A stretch of 64,000 nt of DNA, from the NCBI GenBank assembly GCA_002305315.1, contig DBQQ01000038.1:6757-70756 (forward strand), in the 5' to 3' direction. The notes below the pieces were generated by a model, which was not told the origin of the DNA, searched no databases, and was given only the letters and a program-made list of their open reading frames with translations. The translations under genes and the position numbers were made by a program. The DNA is from Clostridiales bacterium UBA1390. GTDB lineage: Bacteria > Bacillota > Clostridia > Lachnospirales > Bianqueaceae. Shown one piece after another: positions 25,678 to 33,986 of this stretch. Within the stretch, counting starts at the first letter, position 1. Each line of letters opens with the position of its first letter.

Positions 25678-28600
25678 ACATTGATAAACTTTGTTTTGGG
25701 TGTTTTCAGGAAAAGGAACCAGGAATCTGCCCGCACTGCGGTTTTAACGATGCTGCGGAACAACCCTATCTGGCGCTGCCCTTGGGTACGATTGTGAATG
25801 GAAGATATATGCTGGGGAAGGTGCTGGGGATTGGCGGGTTTGGTATTACATATCTGGCGTATGATCTCACGCTGGAGATTAAGGTAGCCATTAAAGAATA
25901 TATGCCGTCCGGAATTGCTACAAGAAATAACGACCGCTATACGGAATCACTGACGGGGCAGAATGAGATGGAATACCGAGCGGGTGAAGAGCGGTTTCTG
26001 GAAGAGGCGCGGATTCTGGCAAAGCTGCAGAATACTCCGAATATCGTATCTGTACAAAATTATTTTCGAGAGAATAATACGGCGTACTTTGTCATGGAAT
26101 ATGTGGAAGGAAAGAGCCTTAAAGAGGTATTAGCATCCCGAGGTGGACGGATCCCCTGGCAAGAGGCAGTCCGCATACTTAAGCCCATCATGGAGGCGTT
26201 GGTTCATGTGCATGCGATGAATCTGACGCATCGCGATATCAGTCCGGATAATATCGTGATTACGCCGAAAGGAGAAAGCAAGCTCTTGGATTTCGGAGCG
26301 GCTCGATTTTCTGTGGAAGATGATAAAAGTCGATCCGTGATTCTGAAACATGGCTATGCGCCGGCCGAGCAGTATTCCAGCCATGGGCATCAGGGCCCAT
26401 GGACGGATGTATACGCGATGGGTGCTACGTTATACCGCTGTATCACCGGTCAGCTTCCCCCGGATTCTGTCGAGCGGATTCGAGAGGACCGGATTCAGAA
26501 GCCATCGGCGGAGGATATCGGGTTGCCATTGGCTGTTGAACGCGTTCTTATGAAGGCCTTGGCAGTGGAAAGCCAAAATCGGTATCAGACGATGGGGGCG
26601 TTTATTGCCGCGCTGGAAGACGCGATTTCGGATACAGATACGCCAGAAGAACCTGGTAGGATTTCTATTTTCCAGAAACTTCGGAAAAAACCCTGGATCG
26701 GCGGAGTGATCGCGGGATCAGTGGTACTGATCCTGATATTGGCTGTGATACTTCCGTCCATTTCGTCATCGGATGAGCCATTGTCAGCCAGCCAAAGTTC
26801 GCAGGAAGAAAGTCTGATACTGGAAGAGGAATCCTCCGAAAAAGAGGAATCATCCCGCGAGGAATCAGAGACTTCTGAGGAATCTGAACAACCAGTGGAA
26901 TGGTTGGATCATGATCTGGGAATACTCAATGGTACGATTCAGATTCCGTCCCACTATGTGGAAAGCGAAGACTGGTATACCTATACGGATAGTGAGAACG
27001 GCCGAATGGTAGAGGTCAATTATGTGTGGAATAATGGGGTGCCGATCTATTCGACGACGGATGTAAGTGAGAATTATGAGATGATCATAGAGGGCGTATT
27101 AAGCGAGTACGCGGATATGGAAGCATATTCAATCGTATCGGCGGAACTCGATGAGATCAATGCGCAGACCGCGTTTTTGGTGCAAGTAGAAGCGACCCTG
27201 GCGGAAGGGGAGGAAGAAAACATCCTTTGGGCGGCCGTGGAAGGAAGCAATGGCTTTGGATGCTATACATTGCTTGGTTCCTGTGCAGCGACGGATGCGG
27301 AAGGAGCAGAAGAGATCCATTCTATTTTCAACAGCTTTGAATCATCCGGGGAAGTGGATATCAGTTTTGATAAATATGTCAATGAAGAACTGGGCTTTCA
27401 GTTTATCTATGAAGCAGAGGCGGTAGAAGGCAGCGTTGTTGTAGAAGAGAGCACAGTGGACGATGTAACCTTGTATTTTCTGATGATTTATCCGGAGACG
27501 GATGAAAATGTGGCGATGATCGAGGTGGAAAACGCGGGAGTCTATGCGCAGACTAGGGAAGAAGCCTTAGAGTATAATCACAGCATAATGAGCAGCATTT
27601 CCAATGTTACGGCCGGCGAGGAGTATACAGAAACGTTTGGGAATATATCCTGGCTGATCCGCGATTATACGCAGGATACCTATTCATATAGCTATGCTGC
27701 CGCAGAGATCGATGGAGAATGTTTTGTGACGGCGTTCCGGGCAGATGAGGAATACAAGGAGTCTACGATTGCGCTGTGGATACAAGTCATGCGCTCGTTG
27801 CGGACAGTGGGCGGTTCTCAGGCAGAGGGACTGGTCAACTGGAGAGATGCGACGATTCTCAATATAGAGATGGGAATATCTGAACGGTTTGAGGTGTCGG
27901 ACACGTCAGCGTTCTACTTCACTGCAGAAGATGGAAGTCAGCTTTATCTCGATTATCATTGTATGGGGTGGAGAACGCCAGTGTACTCCTTTGATATGAT
28001 CGACCCAGAGCAGTTTATGGAGAGTTACATCGTACTGTCTTTGCCGGAGAGTTATCCGGAAGAGCCAGTGTATCGTCTGCTGGATACGGACGCATTTCAG
28101 GTGGATGGGCGAGAGGCGCTGCGTCTCGTTTTCGAGGTGGAGAAAGACAGCGAAACGATGATGAACTTTGACTTCTTTTTTATAGAAAGCGACAATGATT
28201 TCGGCTGCTATCTGATTCGATTCATCTATCCGCAGAGCAGTACGGATATGCCGGAGGAAGTGGAGAAGATGATTCTCTCATTCCGCTGCCATGGTTTGGC
28301 AGATACGGAGGGTATCCGAATCTTTTCTGACGATGTGCTTCCTTATCAATTCATGTACGAAGAATCAGAAGCGCCGGACGGATTTGTGATAGAAAGCGAT
28401 GAAGATGGAACGTATGATCTCATGGCTCATCCTTTGGGCTATGATACGGCAACGCTGCAGATCATGTATTACGAGGCGAATGGAAGAGAGTTGGAGACAT
28501 TTTTGGATGATACCATGGCCGCATTACCAGAGCAGCTGGGAATCGGAGAGGATGACTATGAAGTAGGCCGATTTACAAGTCCAGATGGAGGGCTGCATTG

Positions 28601-28775
28601 GATCATTCGCGAGACCGTGGTCTATGTAAATGATACGGATATGCATATTTATATTGCTGGGACGGAAATAGATGATGTATTTTACATCACATTGCTGGTT
28701 TCAGAAGAAAGTGTTTTTGAGGAGGCACAGGTGCTTCAGAATCATATACGAAATAGTTTTCGGCCAGTATCCTGA
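25674..28775 (+). CDS. Hanks-type Ser/Thr kinase with zinc ribbon and four-module ectodomain
   Basis: Receptor-like kinase of 1033 residues. It starts with a zinc ribbon (CFGCFQ, then CPHCGFN). The kinase domain (about 40-310) has GIGGFGITYLA, the ATP lysine in VAIKEYMP, catalytic HRDISPDN, DFGAARF and an APE-like APAEQYS. A transmembrane helix lies near residue 345 (GGVIAGSVVLILILAVIL) and is followed by a Ser/Glu-rich linker. The outer 630 residues fall into about four similar modules of 150 residues, each closing with a pattern like I-NSF-S or ILSFRC. No PASTA repeats are present, so this is not PrkC. Translation starts at a GTG overlapping the previous stop. Confidence 0.92.
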   Translation: MNIDKLCFGCFQEKEPGICPHCGFNDAAEQPYLALPLGTIVNGRYMLGKVLGIGGFGITYLAYDLTLEIKVAIKEYMPSGIATRNNDRYTESLTGQNEMEYRAGEERFLEEARILAKLQNTPNIVSVQNYFRENNTAYFVMEYVEGKSLKEVLASRGGRIPWQEAVRILKPIMEALVHVHAMNLTHRDISPDNIVITPKGESKLLDFGAARFSVEDDKSRSVILKHGYAPAEQYSSHGHQGPWTDVYAMGATLYRCITGQLPPDSVERIREDRIQKPSAEDIGLPLAVERVLMKALAVESQNRYQTMGAFIAALEDAISDTDTPEEPGRISIFQKLRKKPWIGGVIAGSVVLILILAVILPSISSSDEPLSASQSSQEESLILEEESSEKEESSREESETSEESEQPVEWLDHDLGILNGTIQIPSHYVESEDWYTYTDSENGRMVEVNYVWNNGVPIYSTTDVSENYEMIIEGVLSEYADMEAYSIVSAELDEINAQTAFLVQVEATLAEGEEENILWAAVEGSNGFGCYTLLGSCAATDAEGAEEIHSIFNSFESSGEVDISFDKYVNEELGFQFIYEAEAVEGSVVVEESTVDDVTLYFLMIYPETDENVAMIEVENAGVYAQTREEALEYNHSIMSSISNVTAGEEYTETFGNISWLIRDYTQDTYSYSYAAAEIDGECFVTAFRADEEYKESTIALWIQVMRSLRTVGGSQAEGLVNWRDATILNIEMGISERFEVSDTSAFYFTAEDGSQLYLDYHCMGWRTPVYSFDMIDPEQFMESYIVLSLPESYPEEPVYRLLDTDAFQVDGREALRLVFEVEKDSETMMNFDFFFIESDNDFGCYLIRFIYPQSSTDMPEEVEKMILSFRCHGLADTEGIRIFSDDVLPYQFMYEESEAPDGFVIESDEDGTYDLMAHPLGYDTATLQIMYYEANGRELETFLDDTMAALPEQLGIGEDDYEVGRFTSPDGGLHWIIRETVVYVNDTDMHIYIAGTEIDDVFYITLLVSEESVFEEAQVLQNHIRNSFRPVS

Positions 28776-28798
28776 ACTTTCAGGCAGGAGAATTTAAA

Positions 28799-29125
28799 AT
28801 GGTGATGAAACAAGAAGTGCGTTGTTCCAGACGAATGGCAATATTTGCTGTTTTCGATATCCTGGATCGTCTGCAGGCTGCATATGAGCAGCATATTTTA
28901 GGCGATATCAAGGCACAGATCAATTTCCAGGGAAAGATCAGTGAATTTGCATTTGCAGTAACAGAAAACTCAGAAGATCAATCCATCTTACATATTTCCA
29001 TATTATATCCCGCAATGGATCTTTCGGCAGACGAGGCATGGGCAGCGCTGGAATACCTGAGAAGTATCATTGTGTCACATATTGAAGAAGTGCAGAATGC
29101 AGAAATTGGAAAAAGCTTCCTGTAG
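28799..29125 (+). CDS. Small hypothetical protein ending the FHA/kinase cluster
   Basis: Not recognised. The 108-residue soluble protein alternates helix and strand; the N-terminal segment RRMAIFAVFDILDRL looks amphipathic. The gene has an AGGAG site 8 nt upstream, sits 23 bp after the kinase, and its stop codon lies inside the operon terminator, so it is the last gene of the transcript. No cysteine or membrane motif is seen. Confidence 0.65.
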   Translation: MVMKQEVRCSRRMAIFAVFDILDRLQAAYEQHILGDIKAQINFQGKISEFAFAVTENSEDQSILHISILYPAMDLSADEAWAALEYLRSIIVSHIEEVQNAEIGKSFL

Positions 29126-29147
29126 ATGAGGCATGATACAGGAAGCT
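29114..29147 (+). terminator. Terminator of the FHA/kinase operon
   Basis: Perfect 11-bp stem AGCTTCCTGTA/TACAGGAAGCT with a 12-nt loop, followed by CTTCCCTTTAATT. The left arm overlaps the last codons and the stop of the preceding gene. Confidence 0.7.
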
Positions 29148-29174
29148 CTTCCCTTTAATTGTCTATTCAACCTC

Positions 29175-29203
29175 TTGACAGGCTTTCTGAGATATGTCAT
29201 ACT
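29175..29203 (+). promoter_or_regulatory. Promoter of yqeG-aroE-aroK
   Basis: TTGACA, 17 bp, CATACT, with TG extension. Confidence 0.85.
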
Positions 29204-29234
29204 AAACTCAAGAAAAGGACATAAGGAGGTTGGC

Positions 29235-29744
29235 ATGAAGATACTATATCCCGAACAATATGCAGAATCAGCGTCCCAGGTGGATTATGAAGCGCTGCGG
29301 CAAAAAGGTGTACGCCTGTTGCTGTTTGATGTGGATAATACATTGGAGACTTATAATACAACCCTACCCGGCAGGGAGACGCGGCAGTGGGTGCGGCAGC
29401 TCAAAAAGCAGGGGTTCCAGATTATGTTGGTGTCTAACGGGGCCGAGAAACGGGTGGAGCGGTTTGCAGCGTCACTGGGGGTGTCCTATGTATATCGGGC
29501 GCTCAAGCCGCTGCCCATAGGGATTCGCCGGGCGCTTGAAAAAGCCGGATGCCGGCCGATGAATGCGGCCCTGATTGGGGATCAGATCTTTACGGACGTC
29601 CTTGGCGCGAACTGGGCCGGTGTGCATGCTATCCTGACAAAACCCCTTTCTACAGTGGATGACGAATGGATTACGAGGATCAAACGGGGATTGGAGAGAA
29701 AAGTGATCGCCCGGTATTTGAGGAAAGAGGGGAAGAGAGGATGA
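29235..29744 (+). CDS. yqeG: YqeG family HAD-IIIA phosphatase
   Basis: HAD phosphatase of 169 residues with motif I FDVDNTLETY, motif II LVSNGAEKRV and motif IV LIGDQIFTDVLGAN. YqeG proteins are widely conserved in Firmicutes; the physiological substrate is not settled. Start at 29235 follows AAGGAGG. The upstream frame would run through the promoter. It overlaps aroE by 4 bp. Confidence 0.9.
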   Translation: MKILYPEQYAESASQVDYEALRQKGVRLLLFDVDNTLETYNTTLPGRETRQWVRQLKKQGFQIMLVSNGAEKRVERFAASLGVSYVYRALKPLPIGIRRALEKAGCRPMNAALIGDQIFTDVLGANWAGVHAILTKPLSTVDDEWITRIKRGLERKVIARYLRKEGKRG

Positions 29745-30637
29745 ATCGAGCGTGCATGCATGTGGATGGCAGGACGCAATGCTTTGCGGTCTGGGGACAT
29801 CCTATTGGCCATACCTTTTCTCCGATGATTCATGAGCTTTTTATTAAAGAATGCGGGGACAATATGGCGTATCTGGCCTTTGATGTGGCGCCGGATGCGC
29901 TGCAGGATGCGCTGCGAGGCGCCTGGGCCATGGGATTTGGCGGAATCAACCTGACAATTCCGCATAAGGAACGAGTGATCCCATATCTGGTTGGCCTGGA
30001 TCCGCTGGCGCGTAAGGTCGGGGCCGTGAATACGCTGAAGCGTACAGAAGAAGGTTTTTATGGATATAATACCGATGTATATGGGATGCAGTCCCAACTT
30101 CGCACCAATGGGATCTATCTGGAAGGGCAGGATGTGGTGATTCTGGGGGCGGGAGGCGCTGCCAAAAGCGCATTGTGCGTCTGTCAGATGGAGGGGGCTC
30201 GCAGTGTAGCCATATATAATCGGACATATGACCGTGCGGCAGAGTTGATTCGGCATTATGAGGAGGTCAGTCGAGGAGAAACACTGCCGAATATGCGGGC
30301 AGTAAAATATGAAGAACTGCTGCGCATGCCTCATCCCTATGTGATCCAGACCACACCGGCCGGCATGCTGGGAGTAGCGGATCTGTTGCCGATTCCCGAA
30401 GCTTTATTTTACGACAGTATCCTCTATGGCGCGGATGTGGTATTTAATCCGAAGGATACGCCTTTTTTGGAAAAAGTGCGCGCACATGGAGGCAAAGGCG
30501 CAGATGGGCTGTCTATGCTGTATTATCAGGCACAGAAGGCCTTTGAGATTTGGAAACAGATCTCATTTTCTGAAGAAGCCAGCGAGAGAATGAGAGCGCA
30601 ATTCCTGGAATGGGCGGAGGATTACTTTCATGCATAA
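29741..30637 (+). CDS. aroE: Shikimate dehydrogenase
   Basis: Reduces 3-dehydroshikimate with NADPH in aromatic amino acid synthesis. The substrate domain has GHPIGHTFSPMIH and GGINLTIPHKE (catalytic Lys), followed by NTLKRTEEGFYGYNTD. The NADP-binding loop is VILGAGGAAKSALCV. The 298-residue length is typical. ATG 29741 overlaps the yqeG stop. aroK follows with an 8-bp overlap, joining two successive pathway steps. Confidence 0.95.
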   Translation: MNRACMHVDGRTQCFAVWGHPIGHTFSPMIHELFIKECGDNMAYLAFDVAPDALQDALRGAWAMGFGGINLTIPHKERVIPYLVGLDPLARKVGAVNTLKRTEEGFYGYNTDVYGMQSQLRTNGIYLEGQDVVILGAGGAAKSALCVCQMEGARSVAIYNRTYDRAAELIRHYEEVSRGETLPNMRAVKYEELLRMPHPYVIQTTPAGMLGVADLLPIPEALFYDSILYGADVVFNPKDTPFLEKVRAHGGKGADGLSMLYYQAQKAFEIWKQISFSEEASERMRAQFLEWAEDYFHA

Positions 30638-31181
30638 GACCATTGTACTCGTTGGATTCATGGGATGCGGCAAGACGCATCTGGGGCAGTATGCCGCGAA
30701 GGCCCTTGGCATGGAGTTTGCAGATACGGACAGTCTCATAGAGCGGGAAGCGGGCATGAGCATTTCGCAGATCTTTGCGGAGCAGGGAGAAGCGGCCTTT
30801 CGCAAATGGGAGACCGAGGTCCTGCGAAGAAGCTGCCAAGAGCGTGGTAAAATCCTCGCCACTGGCGGAGGCGTTGTCAAAAATCCGCAGAATGTGGAGC
30901 TGCTTCATGCAATGGACGTATCGGTCGTCTGGCTTGTGGCGGATGCTGGGCGAATCTATGGCAGACTGAGACAAGACAATACGAGACCCTTGCTGGCGGA
31001 CACAAGCGGTGAAGCGAAACGAAGGCGTATCGAGACACTGCTCGCAGAGCGAGAAGAACTATATAAGAGGGCAGCGCAATATGCCTTCATCGAAGAAGGA
31101 TTTTCGGAGGAGCAGATGGGAGATGCATTTGTCCAGTGGTTAGAGAGGGAGATTTTCGAGAAAGATGGAAAAAAGAGTTGA
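30630..31181 (+). CDS. aroK: Shikimate kinase
   Basis: P-loop kinase that phosphorylates shikimate at O3. Walker A is GFMGCGKTHLG; DTDSLIE, the FRKWE segment, ATGGGVV and the lid arginine in RLRQDNTRPLL are all present. It is 183 residues long. The efp promoter overlaps its last codons. Confidence 0.95.
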   Translation: MHKTIVLVGFMGCGKTHLGQYAAKALGMEFADTDSLIEREAGMSISQIFAEQGEAAFRKWETEVLRRSCQERGKILATGGGVVKNPQNVELLHAMDVSVVWLVADAGRIYGRLRQDNTRPLLADTSGEAKRRRIETLLAEREELYKRAAQYAFIEEGFSEEQMGDAFVQWLEREIFEKDGKKS

Positions 31182-31206
31182 AATTTTTCTCATAATAAGG
31201 TAAACT
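31178..31206 (+). promoter_or_regulatory. Promoter of efp
   Basis: TTGAAA, 17 bp, TAAACT. It begins inside the aroK stop region. Confidence 0.75.
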
Positions 31207-31253
31207 ATATATGATCATCAATTGAGTTGATTTTTTAGGAGGTTCTGATTTAT

Positions 31254-31820
31254 ATGGCAGATGTAGTTTCCGCAAGTGAGTTTCGGAATGGTTTGACGAT
31301 CGAGTTTGAAGGCGATGTATATACCGTTGTCGAATTCCAGCATGTAAAGCCTGGTAAGGGTGCGGCGTTTGTCCGTACTACGCTGAAGAGCGTAACAGGC
31401 GGTGGTGTGATCGAGCGTACCTTCCGTCCGACGGAAAAGGTAGACCGTGCGATCATCGAGCGTAAGGATATGGAGTATTTGTATAATGACGGCGTGCTCT
31501 ATTATTTCATGGATCCTGATACGTATGAGCAGATTGGATTGAATGAGGAGCAGCTGGGAGACGCCTTGAAGTTTGTTAAGGAGAACGAAAAGGTGAAGAT
31601 CATGTCTCACAATGGCAATATCTTTGGTATTGAGCCGCCTCAGTTTGTGGAACTGGAAGTTACGCATACGGAGCCGGGTGCGAAGGGTAACACCGCGACC
31701 AACGTATTGAAGCCTGCGGAAGTGGAGACGGGAGCAACAGTACAGGTTCCCTTGTTCATCAATATTGGAGATAAGATCAAGATCGATACGCGTTCAGGAG
31801 AGTATCTGAGCCGCGCATAA
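31254..31820 (+). CDS. efp: Elongation factor P
   Basis: Relieves ribosome stalling at polyproline. The 188-residue, three-domain protein has KOW-like domain I with the exposed loop KPGKGAAF, whose lysine is the modified position in other bacteria, and an OB domain ending [13 protein letters not shown]. It has its own promoter and terminator. Confidence 0.97.
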   Translation: MADVVSASEFRNGLTIEFEGDVYTVVEFQHVKPGKGAAFVRTTLKSVTGGGVIERTFRPTEKVDRAIIERKDMEYLYNDGVLYYFMDPDTYEQIGLNEEQLGDALKFVKENEKVKIMSHNGNIFGIEPPQFVELEVTHTEPGAKGNTATNVLKPAEVETGATVQVPLFINIGDKIKIDTRSGEYLSRA

Positions 31821-31833
31821 TCAAACTGTCAGA

Positions 31834-31872
31834 AAGACCGTTGCATGCAAAGGTATGCAGCGGTCTTTTTTT
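31834..31872 (+). terminator. Terminator of efp
   Basis: AAGACCG-TT-GCAT / ATGC-AG-CGGTCTT stem followed by a T7 run. Confidence 0.9.
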
Positions 31873-31936
31873 GCGTTCTTTTTTAGAAGAGAGGGACATA
31901 CTTATGGGATAGGACAGGGGTTAGGAGGGAGAGTGT

Positions 31937-32944
31937 ATGCAGGAGGCCTGGGATCTGCTTGCGAAGGCATTTCAGCTTGATTTGGAGCGGCTGCAGCGGG
32001 AGTGGAGACGGGATGCGACGGAGATACGCATGGGAATAGGGCGTCCCATACGAGTCCGAAAAGGGGGCGCAGAAGGGTTTTTGATGCAGAATGGTCATGT
32101 GGATACGAACGGACGGGGCGCGTACTTTAGACCGGATCAGACCTGGTTGGAAAAGGGACTGGATCGACTGGTTCATTATTCCCTCTATGCGTATGAGGGA
32201 CAGATGGGACAGGGATTTTTGACGGTGGAAGGAGGACATCGAATCGGCGTGTGTGGGCGTGCGGTGGTGGAGAACGGTGTTATCAGAACATTGACGGACA
32301 TCTCTGCCTTAGTGATGCGAATGGCGCACGAGGTGAAGGGGTGCTCGGAAGCGGTTTTTCCTTACATAAGAAAGGGACGACGAGTCTGCCATACGCTGAT
32401 TCTGTCACCGCCCGGTGTGGGAAAGACTACGATGCTGCGGGATCTCTTGCGCCGATGCTCGGATGAGCTGATGCTGCAGGTGGGAATCGTAGACGAACGC
32501 TCAGAGATTGCGGCCTGCAGGAAAGGGATTCCGCAGATGGATGTGGGACTGCGAACCGAAGTGCTGGATGGAGCGCCGAAGACAGCAGGGATTCGGATGC
32601 TGTTAAGAAGTGTGGCTCCGGAGGTGATTGGTGTGGATGAGATCGGAAGCAGGGCGGAGGCGGACGCACTGGGAGAAATGATGCGATGCGGAGTGCAGGT
32701 ACTCTGTACGGCACACGCCGCTTCTGTGGAGGAGGCGTTGGGACGCGAAGAAATCGAGAGCCTGTATCGTCGCGGTATGATAGAACGAATGGTTGTCTTA
32801 GCGGATGAGCCGGGAAGAGGCAGGGTCAGAGAGATCCGAGATGGGAAGGGGCGATGCTTGTATGCTGCTGTGGCGGATTCTGGCAGGGGCACTGCTGACT
32901 TCGGCAGGCTGGATGGCGGGACAACATGCTGCGGGACGGTTTGA
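31937..32944 (+). CDS. spoIIIAA: Stage III sporulation protein AA
   Basis: Mother-cell ATPase of the SpoIIIA-SpoIIQ channel, related to secretion ATPases. The 335-residue protein has Walker A LSPPGVGKTTMLR and Walker B PEVIGVDEIG, then CTAHAASVEEALG. It heads the complete eight-gene spoIIIA operon. The 3' end overlaps spoIIIAB by 83 bp, an unusually long overlap, so its last 27 residues may be non-conserved. A sigma-E promoter is expected upstream; CATACTTAT near 31898 is a possible -10 only. Confidence 0.95.
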   Translation: MQEAWDLLAKAFQLDLERLQREWRRDATEIRMGIGRPIRVRKGGAEGFLMQNGHVDTNGRGAYFRPDQTWLEKGLDRLVHYSLYAYEGQMGQGFLTVEGGHRIGVCGRAVVENGVIRTLTDISALVMRMAHEVKGCSEAVFPYIRKGRRVCHTLILSPPGVGKTTMLRDLLRRCSDELMLQVGIVDERSEIAACRKGIPQMDVGLRTEVLDGAPKTAGIRMLLRSVAPEVIGVDEIGSRAEADALGEMMRCGVQVLCTAHAASVEEALGREEIESLYRRGMIERMVVLADEPGRGRVREIRDGKGRCLYAAVADSGRGTADFGRLDGGTTCCGTV

Positions 32945-33359
32945 CATTCATCTGGAAATGTTACAAGCACTGCAGGAGATTCGCCTGCGGCTGGAAGAAG
33001 GGCTTCGGAGAAATGAGGAATTGCCGACAACGCTCATGAGGATGCATCAGAACCCGCTGGGAACGGTTATGGCAGATGCCGGCAGACAGATGGAGAAAGA
33101 GGAACCCACGGCGGAATTCTGGTTTCTGATTTTTAGGAATCTTTCCGGATTGGACGAGGAGGACAAGAGCAGAATCAGCGGCTTTCTGGCAGAGTATGCG
33201 AAGGGCGGCCGTTTGTTGCGGGCGGCGGAGCTGACGGAGATGGGGCATTACCTGGACAGAAAGGTGAAACGGGTACAGGAAGAAAAAAGTGGATGTGGCA
33301 GATTATATCGGAATCTGGGTGTTATGTTAGGGCTTGCAGCTGCGATTATGCTGATATAG
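32862..33359 (+). CDS. spoIIIAB: Stage III sporulation protein AB
   Basis: Membrane protein of the spoIIIA complex, distantly related to GspF-type secretion proteins. The 165 residues contain an N-terminal hydrophobic helix (MLLWRILAGALLTSAG), a helical cytosolic body and a C-terminal membrane helix (LGVMLGLAAAIMLI). ATG 32862 is chosen because AAGGGG lies 10 nt upstream and the length matches the family. Confidence 0.92.
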   Translation: MLLWRILAGALLTSAGWMAGQHAAGRFDIHLEMLQALQEIRLRLEEGLRRNEELPTTLMRMHQNPLGTVMADAGRQMEKEEPTAEFWFLIFRNLSGLDEEDKSRISGFLAEYAKGGRLLRAAELTEMGHYLDRKVKRVQEEKSGCGRLYRNLGVMLGLAAAIMLI

Positions 33360-33392
33360 GACCATGACGAAGAGATAAAAAAGGAGGAGCCC

Positions 33393-33587
33393 ATGGATGT
33401 ATCGATTATTTTCAGGATCGCGGCGGTAGGAATCATTGTTGCGGTATTGAACCAGGTATTGAGCCGAGCCGGGCGGGACGAACAGGCGATGATGACAACA
33501 CTGGCCGGGCTTGTCGTGGTACTGTTTTGGATTGTACAGTATATTGGAGACCTGTTTGAGATGATCCAGAATATGTTTGGACTATAG
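33393..33587 (+). CDS. spoIIIAC: Stage III sporulation protein AC
   Basis: Small two-helix membrane protein (64 residues, MDVSIIFRIAAVGIIVAVLN and a second hydrophobic stretch). It has an AAGGAGGAG site. Length, position between AB and AD, and topology fit SpoIIIAC. Confidence 0.93.
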   Translation: MDVSIIFRIAAVGIIVAVLNQVLSRAGRDEQAMMTTLAGLVVVLFWIVQYIGDLFEMIQNMFGL

Positions 33588-33599
33588 TGGAGAAAGACT

Positions 33600-33986
33600 A
33601 TGGATATTGTGAAAATCATTGCGCTTTCGCTGGCGGGTGTGATGTTGGCGGCGGTACTCAGACAGCACAGTCCGGAGTATGGGATCTATGCGGCGCTGGC
33701 AGCGGGAATCCTGATCCTGCTCTATATCAGCGGCTATCTGCAGGAGGCGATTCGGTTTCTCCATTCTATGGCCGAAAGAACGGGGCTGGGAGCCGGCTCT
33801 ATCGGGATTCTTCTGAAGGTCATGGGAATCGCCTATCTGACGGAGTTTTCCGCACAGCTCTGCAAGGATGCGGGATATGGCGCGATCGCCATGAAGGTGG
33901 AATTGGCGGGGAAGCTTATGATACTGGTGACGGCACTGCCTGTCTTCCAGTCGTTAGCAGACCTGATCCTGTCTTTGCTCGAATGA
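33600..33986 (+). CDS. spoIIIAD: Stage III sporulation protein AD
   Basis: Membrane protein of 128 residues with about four hydrophobic segments and the conserved ending DLILSLLE. It starts 12 bp after spoIIIAC, and its TGA overlaps the spoIIIAE ATG. The overlapping +2 frame is also open through this gene but encodes no recognisable protein. Confidence 0.93.
   Translation: MDIVKIIALSLAGVMLAAVLRQHSPEYGIYAALAAGILILLYISGYLQEAIRFLHSMAERTGLGAGSIGILLKVMGIAYLTEFSAQLCKDAGYGAIAMKVELAGKLMILVTALPVFQSLADLILSLLE

Noticed and set aside
33587-33982. N-terminal extension of SpoIIIAE
   Set aside because: The frame is open only because it shadows spoIIIAD; the real start at 33983 has a signal peptide and ATGA coupling.
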